From assembly GCA_022059125.1 (NCBI GenBank), contig JAEUWY010000001.1, positions 4,464,001 through 4,528,000 of the forward strand: a stretch of DNA of 64,000 nt, written 5' to 3'. Under the pieces are notes generated by a model. That model had not been told where the DNA came from, searched no databases, and saw only the letters and a list, made by a program, of their open reading frames with translations. Source of the DNA: Corynespora cassiicola. Its lineage: Eukaryota > Ascomycota > Dothideomycetes > Pleosporales > Corynesporascaceae. Below are positions 55,683 to 64,000 of the stretch, one piece after another (within the stretch, counting starts at the first letter, position 1; each line of letters opens with the position of its first letter). The position numbers and the translations under genes were made by a program.

Positions 55683-58600
55683 ATGGCCACGGGCCCCAGA
55701 CGCCGCCAGGTCCATCGCACTCTCATTCACTTCGTGAGTAAGCACCGTGGCACCGCTTTGCTCCGCACAGGCAACCCGCCCGAGGCCTGCCGAAAAGCCC
55801 GCCAGATCCTTTTGCACCGCCCTGCCCGGCCCATCCTCCCAGTCTCACCAATTCAAGGCCTCCGCCGCCAGCATCGGACTCGGTCGCGGCGGCGGCCCGA
55901 TTTCTATTTCAACTGTGAGGCTGCTGGCTAACGTGTGCGTCTTGCCTCTCCGCCGCAGGACTACGTATGTATGGCCCTCTACCACCGTCGGTCATTACGG
56001 CCCTCGCCGCTTCCGGCCTAGCTTACGCGCAGCAGGACTGCTTTTACGCCAGGTCGGATCATGGTTCCTTGTGCCTGTGCCCGCTGCTCATTGCCGTCTT
56101 AGTGTTTTCGAATCTGAAACACCTTCCCTCCGCTCCCAGCCCGTGGCGGTTCAACAGAAACAAATCGCCGTCACCGTCAACTACGAGGCCAGACGACGGG
56201 TACGTCTCTCTCTTTCGCTCTCTCTCCTTTTGCACCTCATCCCACTTGGTTGCACCGCTAAAGAACGCGTGGGCTGTGGTGACATGTGGGGCGCGCGGGA
56301 ATGAACAATTTCGACTCTTTGCTCCAATTGCCAATCCCAGGATACCCTCCCTGCCAAAAACGTTGTTGACGACTGCTCCCGCTCAATTTTTTAAAATTAA
56401 CTGCCCTCTCAACTCGGCTCGCCCCACGTGCCGGACGGGAGGTGCAGTGCCGTTGACAGCTCCCGTCCCCCTTCTAGAATGGCGAGTCAGTCCGTACACG
56501 GCCATCATCATTTTGAAACTCATCCAGGGCATGCCTAATTCGACCTTTTGCATTGTGATTTTCTACCTCGTGCTGATGCGCCGCAGGGATTGCACAAGCT
56601 CCAGCTGATTTCGGAGGCGAAGCGCATCTGCCCAGACGTTGTCATTGTCCTGGGAGAAGATCTGACGCCATTCAGAAACGCGAGCAAAGCCAATTTTTCC
56701 TTTCTCAAAGCCTTCTCGTGGAATCATAAGTGTGAAAGGCTGGGCTTTGACGAGGTACGTCTGCCCTTCTCCACTGTAAAAAGCCTCCAGCCTGCCTTGA
56801 CACTGCCACGTTGATGATAATGGCATTCTGAGACATGCCCTCCTTTTGCCCGTCATGTTCCTTGTTTCCCATGCCCTCGCCTTATTCTCCGAATCAGACG
56901 CCTATTGACTGCTGCCTGTGCGCAGGTTTTTATGGATGTTTCAGACATTGTTCAATACAATGTTCATTTGCTGAACCCCCATGACCTCAGCAACTCCTTC
57001 TTTTGTCTCTCCAAAAATGACCCGACTGAAGGCTTTGCCTATGACGCCTCCAAAGTGGCTGGTTGTGTCTATCCCACGTCCGGTAAGCCTTTTCCCATCC
57101 GGCATTGGCGCATGGCACGCGAGTCAATGCGCGGCGATCTGGATTTGCCCAAGATTCAGACACCACAATGACTCCAGCGCCTGCGAAATTTGATTTTCGG
57201 GGCGTTTATATCCCATGGGACCCTTATCGGTGTAGACGGGCTCGATTGCCTTCCAGACTATTTGTTTCGCTCCATTAATGCATGTGCCAGCATCAAATGG
57301 AGGCCATTTGTCGCCAAGCAACAAAACAGCGTCGTCTTGACTTCAGGCGCTAACTTGCATACAGAAGCCGAAATTGATTCGCTGCCCACGGACCCACAAC
57401 TTCGGCTTCGCCTTGCCCTTGCTTCACACTTGGCACAGCATATCCGCCAAAACCTCGAAAAGAGGGGATACACTTGTACCGCCGGCGTCTCTACAAATAA
57501 GCTTCTAGCAAAGCTCGTCGGTAACCTACATAAGCCCAACGACCAGACAACCCTCTTGCCGCCCTATATCTCTGACAATGGGGAGGACAACGTTACCAGG
57601 TTCCTCGACGGCCATGAAATTGGCAAGGTCCCTGGAATCGGGTTCAAAATGGCACAGAAGATACGTGCACATGTGCTGCAGAGGCCCGCCGAGATTGATG
57701 CCGGCCTAGTCTATGGTGCCACCAAGGAGCAGGTGCTTGTTGGCCATGTGCGAAAACATTCCACCATGGGCCCAGAAGTACTTGAGCGGCTACTAGGGGG
57801 GCCGGGTACCCCGCACGGTATCGGCGTCAAAATATGGGGGTTGCTCAACGGCCACGATGACATAGAAGTCGGTGAGGCGCGTGATGTTCCGAAACAAATC
57901 AGCATCGAGGACAGCTATTTGCGTCTGGATACTCTCGATGCCGTTGTCAAGCAATTGAACCTGCTAGCGACGAGCTTGCTGAAGAGAATGCACGCCGATC
58001 TTCTCGAAGACGAAGAAGAACAACCGGAGGTAGCATCAGAGGGTATAGAACCAATCATGGAAGCCTACACTACCAGGCGGTGGGTGGCATATCCCAAAAC
58101 GTTACGGCTATCCACCCGGCCGAGACCTCCGCAGAACCCTGACGGTAGTTGGAACCGTTCTTTCGCTCGAATCTCCCGCTCGCTGCCCATGCCAAATTTC
58201 GTCTTCAATCTAAACGCGACCTTGGATAATCTATCTCAGCGGCTCGTGACTGAAGGGTTGATCCCCTTGTTTCGCAAGCTGCATCCGGAAAAAAGCGGCT
58301 GGAATCTGAGCTTGATCAATGTTGCCGCCACAAACCTGGTAGATGCAGCGAGCGACAAGGGTGGAGTAGGCCGGGATATTTCCAAAATGTTCAAGCGTCA
58401 AGATGACGTGCTTCAGCAATGGAAGGTCAGCGATCAACCAAACGATGAAGGAGAAGGCGACGCCATGGTGGTAGAGGAAGAACAGAGTACCAAGGTGGAA
58501 CACGATGGCCCAAAAATAGCCGCCGCCCCATTGCTAATGGCTAACCGAGGCGGCTCCGAGGACGTACCAACGCCCTCGCAGGAACTTAACGCCAGACACG

Positions 58601-58725
58601 AGGAAAATTTAGAGTCATATGACCAGGAAATGGTGGAAGATGACTCTTATCGATGCCATCAATGCGGCGCCATTATGCCTTTTTTCGCAACCTCGGCGCA
58701 TGAGCGCTGGCACGACCGAAACTAG
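55683..58725 (+). CDS. Y-family translesion DNA polymerase (Pol iota/eta type), seven exons
   Basis: Predicted nuclear lesion-bypass polymerase. Exons 55683-55733, 55959-55964, 56036-56052, 56103-56199, 56587-56754, 56926-57082, 57365-58725; 618 residues. Catalytic motif HFDYDCFYASVFE is assembled from four exons, two of which are only 6 and 17 nt. Further motifs are VAVQQKQIAVTVNYEARRR, KRICPDVVIVLGEDLTPF, RLGFDEVFMDVSD (second metal site), GVSTNKLLAKLVGNLHKPND and the helix-hairpin-helix-like GKVPGIGFKMAQKIRAHV. The little-finger region includes HPEKSGWNLSLINVAATNLV. The C-terminus ends in a UBZ-like zinc finger, YRCHQCGAIMPFFATSAHER then WH, for ubiquitin on PCNA. The sixth intron (282 nt) was placed by phase and a CTAAC branch site before acttgcatacag. 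I favour Pol iota, but Pol eta is not fully excluded. Confidence 0.9.
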
Positions 58726-59341
58726 AATACTTTGATACTCTGATAGAATTTCCGTCATGCTCCGAAACAGTCGGAGATCTTTATTAAGCTCCTGCTAGTC
58801 CGTCTCTGTAACACTTTCCCAATTAAGTGCGCCCTTGAGGTGATCGTTGAAACGAGTTGATGACAAGTCCGTCAGCTGTTTTGAATCAGCTGATACGAGG
58901 CCGCGAAGCCATTAGTCACCGGACTAGAAGACATAGGGCAGTACTTTGGAATTTAGAAACTGCCAAAATTGGTGGTTGTTGGAAACTCGACATGTTGGTA
59001 CACTAAAGCTGACACTTGTTGGTTCTATCCTGGAGTAATACGCAATTCTCGACCGCGGGACGTTACAGAGCAAATAGCTTCTAGCTACTCTTCATTGGGT
59101 CTAGATGGATAGTAATTAGAAATTGAGTTCTATCCATGACATGTGCGAGAATTGCATCCGTTTTGGAGAAGATGGAATGACGGTACCAGATAGGAGGACC
59201 ACAGACATCAGACACTGCAAAGATTACTGCAATGGGATCTACCTAGGTATTATCTAATATCATGGGCCCCAAATTTGTCCAAAAATGGTATCTACACATG
59301 TATCCAGATCCAACTACTCGGCACTCGTCATGCCCTCATTC
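58726..59341. other. Convergent intergenic region
   Basis: About 0.6 kb between the polymerase and transporter stop codons. No gene or repeat was seen. Confidence 0.5.
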
Positions 59342-61008
59342 TCACAGAGCCCAAATCCTACTCTGCCCACTGGCATCTTTGACCCCCAACCGATTCATCC
59401 TAGCATACCACAACCTCAACCCGATCGCAACCGCCGCCACAAAAAAGCTACATCCAGCACACACAAAATTCCCCGTAGGATACCCCCTCTCCGCCTCTTC
59501 CTCCTTCCAAATCCACTGCGCAACAATCTGCCCCACCCCAGCACAACTATTGTGCAGCGCAACCGCCAACGCAATCGTCAAAAACGACGGCGTATTACAA
59601 GTCACCCAATTCGTCATAGATGGAGCCGCCGGAAACGCCCCCGCAGCCGCCAGACAAAGGCACCCATACCGCTGCACATACGCATCCCTAGGCAATAACC
59701 CCGCCGTCAACCACCCCACCCCTCCCACCACCGACGCACCCGCTACGTGCCAGCCCCGCGCGTTGAACCGGTCCGCAGACCACGACAGCGAGATGGCGAC
59801 CACGAACCCGACGACCCACGGCGGCACCGTCAGGAGCTGGGCTTGGATGGACGAGTAGCCCAGCCCCGTGACGATGGTGGGCGTGAAGAAGGTGAAGCTG
59901 CCCTGGGGCACCACGTCGGCGACGTAGGCCAGGTAGTGCAGCAGCATGCGCGGGGACAGGCACGTGTCGCGGATCTCGCGGCGCGAGGCGTGGGTTTGGA
60001 TGTAGCCGCCGCCGCGGGCGAGGAGGCGGTCGACGGCGAATTTTTTGTCGGATGCGGAGAGCCATTTTGCCAGGGCGGGGTAGTCGGGAAGGTAGAACCA
60101 GAGGAGGAAGGCGGAGAGGAGGGTTATTATGCCCTGGGTTGGGGGGTTAGGTGGGTGTAGAGGGGAGAGGGGGGAATGCGTACTTCGATGATGAAGAGCC
60201 AGCGGAAGCCTTCGAGGCCGGCGGCGCCGTTGATGTGGCCTACGCCGAAAGCTGGTGTGATGGGTCAGTTTATGGGGCTGGAGGTGGGAGGGATGGTGGG
60301 ATTTGTACCGATTGCTCCGCCGAAAGCTCCGGCGAGGTTGCAGAATGCGATGACGATGGCGATGCGTACGGCGCGCTCGTTAAAGCGGTACCAGATGGTG
60401 ATGAAGTATACAATTCCTGTATATATGGTTAGATGCTAATTCTACAGGTGTATTGGATGGCCTTGCCTGGGAAGAAGCCAGCCTCGAAGGCTCCGATGAG
60501 GAAGCGTAGAACAACGACAGTGGCATAGTTTTGCACGCCAGCAAATCCAATAGTCAAAGCGCCCCAAGCAAACAGCAGGAATCCGAGCCATAAGCTAGGA
60601 CGAACATAGTGTTTCATCACATAATTGCTCGGGACCTCGAAGATGGCGTATGCGAGCGAGAACAGCGTGACCGTAAGTGCATATCCGTTCGCAGTGAGAC
60701 CGGTGTTGGACATGAGATCGTCGCCTGTTTCTTTATTGAGGACCTTTGAATTACCAATATTTCCTGAAGAATGTCAGAACTTCGTGAGAAAGACTGCGGG
60801 TGCAGGTTTGCGCACCTCTATCGAGGAAGTTGAGTAGATATACCCACGCGCATAAAGGCAGGACTCGAATATCGAGTCGACGGTTGAGTTTTCTGTTGCG
60901 CTCTTCATCTAGAACATCAACCTCACCACTTTCTTTCAGATCTTCACTGTGCTCCTTGTCCGCGGAGCTGTGATGCTCGAGTTGTTCGGCAGCCGTTGGT
61001 TTATCCAT
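59342..61008 (-). CDS. MFS transporter, anion:cation symporter (allantoate permease-like), five exons
   Basis: Predicted plasma-membrane proton symporter for an organic anion or vitamin-like solute. Exons in transcription order 61008-60816, 60763-60467, 60416-60309, 60251-60184, 60133-59342; 485 residues, typical of the family. After a charged cytosolic N-terminus comes the first helix DIRVLPLCAWVYLLNFLDRG, then TANGYALTVTLFSLAYAIFE with the ACS-type motif FEVPSNYVMKHYVRPSLWLG, and RFLIGAFEAGFFPGIVYFIT. The C-terminal half carries helices such as TVPPWVVGFVVAISLSWSAD. The second intron (60466-60417) starts gcaagg, a GC-AG intron with a CTAACC branch site; no GT donor gives a usable frame. Substrate cannot be read from sequence. 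Confidence 0.9.
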
Positions 61009-62847
61009 TGTTCACTACGACTTCAAATTAACAAAACATCAATCAAAAAGATAAAAGACAGAAATCAAGAAGAGAAGGAAGTTTATTCAACAAGATAAAC
61101 AAATCCCGCTTTTGAAGATCCCTCATATACCCCCAGCTTCGCGATCATCCTTCGGAAATAATCATCCTCCCCGGATTGCGGGGTAGATGCAACAGTTTAT
61201 CCCAACGTCATTACCAGTGGTGGAGAGAGATCGCCATGTACAGCGTATTGCCGCGGCGAATCCTCATAGATCTTGGCGCAGGGGAGGAGGTTCGGTGTTC
61301 TCTCCGTAGCGACATGGGGGGTGCATATAGCACTTGCATACTGTGCGTTTACAGTCCTCTCCCGAGTTCAGACATGCAGAACGACACGACCTTTTTACAA
61401 AAAAGAGAGTTAGGAATAAAGCTGACAGAGAATTGACTGAGTATCATGAGGAAACGCTAAACACTTGGGTCGGGGAAATTACCCTGTATCTTCTTGCCAC
61501 GTGCTGATACCAAACACAACTTCAACTTATCTGGGCAATTGAAATTTCCGCCACATTGAAGCTATACTCAATATCCACAAAACTTCCTACCGAAATCCAG
61601 TATTCTGTTTTTTCCATATTCCATATCTACGGTTCGATTATGCTACCCGGACCCGCACAACAACCATCCTATCGAACATCTGAAACAGGCTTTCCGCCCG
61701 CAAAGATCCCCTTCCAAGCAATTTTCAGCAGCATTACCAAGAACAACGGTGAATTCCACGTAATCTAGCTCGTCATCAACGGCGCCACCGAGAAAGAGGA
61801 ACGCGTGCGCGCGCTGCAACGAGACAAAAGCCATCAATTCCGCCTGGATATACGCCCCGCTGGGCTACAAACCCGCCCAACACCGGCACACCTGTACCGT
61901 TCGTCCTTTCGTATCAAACGCTAAACAGACTCAAATGACGGGAAATACTTGTGAATACCATGGAGTCGGCGACCTACGGCGGGTTAGGAACGAGCCGTGC
62001 ACGGATAGATCAGTAGCTAAGGCCTGTGGCACCGATAGGCGGGAAGAACGCACGGATACGATGGGTGACAACTTGGGCAATGTGCGCGATATGTGCGATA
62101 TGAGCGGTATAGAAAACGTAGGTAATGTCATAGGGTAGAACAACTATTACAGTTGTTCTTTTCCCCCTGTATATGTTATAGGAATTTGTCTAATTTCTGC
62201 ATTTTGATTGAATGTGAACGCACGTCCTCCGTCTTGAAAATGGAATTAGATGGCAAGTACCCAAATCGACTTGTCCAGAACCTTGCGCCGAGGCAGATGT
62301 ATCAAGGTACCCATGAGCGGCAGTGCCCGGAATGTTCTCGGTACTTTTTAAAATGTACTCGGGGTACGCTTTACATTAACCACAATTACCATCAAAAAAT
62401 AATGTTTTTATAGTTTAAACAATTTTTCTACTACTTTTGATTATAGTGGTTGCTCCAGTTATTAGTACTTTAAACAACTATAATGAGCTGTTTTGCGGCT
62501 AGACTGTGGCTTGTGATTTGTGGTGCGGGCCCGCAATCATTAGTTCCATCTATACCAAAGTTCCTTACACCTCAGAGCAATGTGTACATGCTAGAGTATA
62601 TATTAAGCAGCATATCATGCTTTTTTTTCCGGGGGGTGTTTCATGTGGAAAGACATAGATGTATATATCACGGCATAAAGAGATCGTGAGGGATATATTG
62701 GAGGACCATGTGAACAAACACATTGGGTATTATGGAACAATATACATCATTTATATATCTTTGCTACCGAAACATCAACGTTGTCATAATCAAAAGGCTT
62801 CATAGCTCCAAACATCTAGTAGTCTCAGCTTTCGCAACGACGGTGCC
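61009..62847. other. 1.8 kb intergenic region, A+T-rich toward its right end
   Basis: No gene recognised. From about 62140 the sequence becomes A+T-rich (for example 62390-62480) and contains a perfect hairpin at 62137-62159. It could be decayed mobile-element DNA, but no terminal repeats or transposase frame were found. Confidence 0.45.
62137..62159. repeat. Perfect inverted repeat, 9-bp stem and 5-nt loop
   Basis: AGAACAACT, loop ATTAC, then AGTTGTTCT. It sits at the edge of an A+T-rich gene-free stretch. It might be a cruciform, a terminator-like hairpin or chance. Confidence 0.8.
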
Positions 62848-64000
62848 CTAAGCAAATATGTGTTTACAGGCAGGATCTTTCCTCATCCTCTCGAGTTGCT
62901 CTTCGATGCCTTTCTTCTCCAACTCCAGTGTGGCCTGCAAATCAGCCAGAGAGTTACAGGCCCCAAGACCACGACTGCTGAAATGGTCTCGAAGATCTCG
63001 TATTTCTTGTGAATCCAACCCAACTCCATCACCGACTGCTGTGTGCGGTTTCGAAAAAACGATGAGCCATCCGCTAAGCTCCTGTACACGAGTGATCAGA
63101 TCCTGTATCTCTTCACTCTCTGTAGATGATGTATCAGCAAAATAGGAAAACAACCTGATGTGCGCTAAAATGTATGATAAACAGCATACCTGTCATCTTC
63201 TCCTTCCGTTTATTTTCACAATTTTGGCGAATGGGTAACTGTATGGCGTAACAGCAAGCCCCAACAACGCACAAACCTAGAGGTATCAAGATAGCTGATG
63301 GCTGAAGTCCAACAACACTGCTGGCAACAACTCCTACCGTTGATGATATAATTCCAGATTGGTTTTTTCCCAATGATTCCACAGTGTCTTTCATGATCGT
63401 GGAACAGGAAGCAATACAAATCCCGACAGCCCCCAATGTGGCATTCTTTGCTATCTGCTCCCTGTATTTTGCGCTTGACACGATTTCATTCCACTGATCA
63501 AGAATCTTCTGATTCGACACGAGAATATCAAAAGCCGCTTCGAGGACTTCGAAGGTAATCACAAAGAGCTCGACTTCAGCATCCGATGGAATGTCATCTT
63601 GGCCGCTAGTGCGTTGTGTGGTACATATCTGGGCTGATGGACCGATGTATCAGAAACTCGAGAGCCACTGCACATACGAACACGAGAGTATGTTATGGAC
63701 TTACTGGTTTGGTCCATATGCCGCAGCAACTTTTGTACCTTTCCATAGAACGAAATCGCCTTTGTCCTGGACTCCTTTTCGTCGTCCTTATCGACAGTTT
63801 GCAGTCCTAGCGTCTATAATCTGTTTTAGGCATTGCTGATTTTCTGACCGAGTATAATTGATTACCATGATATTTTTGAGGGAAATTCCAATATACTTTG
63901 CCAAATCCTTGGTCTCAGGGGTGCACGCCGCGGCGCAAATGGTCGAAACTGCTTTGAGCCTAATGCAGCCGTTAGCCGATTTAATCTCTCACCCAGTAGG
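62848..64000 (-). CDS. Fungal membrane protein of unknown function, 5' end outside window
   Basis: Partial gene; the start lies beyond the right edge. Proposed exons in transcription order: one ending at 63866, then 63813-63705, 63597-63190 and 63119-62848. Readable protein: NGCIRLKAVSTICAAACTPE, LAKYIGISLKNIM, then ISFYGKVQKLLRHMDQT, then FVITFEVLEAAFDILVSNQK. Next come two hydrophobic segments (LGAVGICIASCSTIM; LIPLGLCVVGACCYAIQLPI) and a charged C-terminal helix LADLQATLELEKKGIEEQLE. The last intron (63189-63120) is clear by phase. The intron 63704-63598 relies on a weaker aag acceptor. The exon upstream of 63866 has an in-frame stop near the edge, so another splice site must lie close to it or the gene is damaged. 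Not recognised; paired short hydrophobic helices flanked by amphipathic helices are all that can be said. Confidence 0.6.

Noticed and set aside
57083..57364. In-frame extension with a new Met at 57190 as start of a separate gene
   Set aside because: Downstream sequence is the rest of the Y-family polymerase; phase and a CTAAC branch site support a 282-nt intron instead.

Overview
The window is nuclear DNA from a filamentous ascomycete (Pezizomycotina, most likely a Sordariomycete). Genes are split by short GT-AG introns, mostly 45-125 nt, with CTAAC/CTGAC branch sites. Typical fungal families are present: a HET-domain protein, a Zn(2)-C6 factor, WSC domains and a fungal methyltransferase-like membrane family. 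Products were assigned by reading motifs; no database search was run. Exon boundaries were worked out by hand from splice signals and reading phase.

Layout. 0-4 kb: divergent mitochondrial dicarboxylate carrier and mitochondrial Phe-tRNA synthetase. 4-9.9 kb: about 6 kb without a recognisable gene, rich in triplet repeats. 9.9-14.6 kb: a Ser/Pro-rich coiled-coil protein and PRPP synthetase. 14.6-21 kb: mostly empty, with a DUF7587-like gene and mitoribosomal protein uL30m. 21.7-24.3 kb: a secreted GH2 glycosidase. 25.7-30.4 kb: RFC1, divergent from mitoribosomal protein uL16m. 30.6-45.3 kb: an accessory-looking block with a 2OG-Fe(II) oxygenase divergent from a Zn(2)-C6 regulator, a HET protein, a HET remnant, a secreted beta-helix protein, a methyltransferase and a WSC protein. 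46.2-51.2 kb: sphingosine-1-phosphate lyase and a methyltransferase-like membrane protein. 54-58.7 kb: a Ser-rich protein with a PP1-docking motif, divergent from a Y-family DNA polymerase of the iota/eta type. 59.3-61 kb: an MFS anion:cation symporter. 62.8-64 kb: a membrane protein that runs off the window.

Housekeeping functions (mitochondrial translation and transport, nucleotide synthesis, replication and lesion bypass, sphingolipid turnover) alternate with accessory genes. The most unusual features are in gene structure: a 5-nt microexon that completes a carrier signature, a 6-nt plus a 17-nt exon inside a polymerase active-site motif, and two apparent GC-AG introns. No tRNA, rRNA, CRISPR or intact transposon was recognised.
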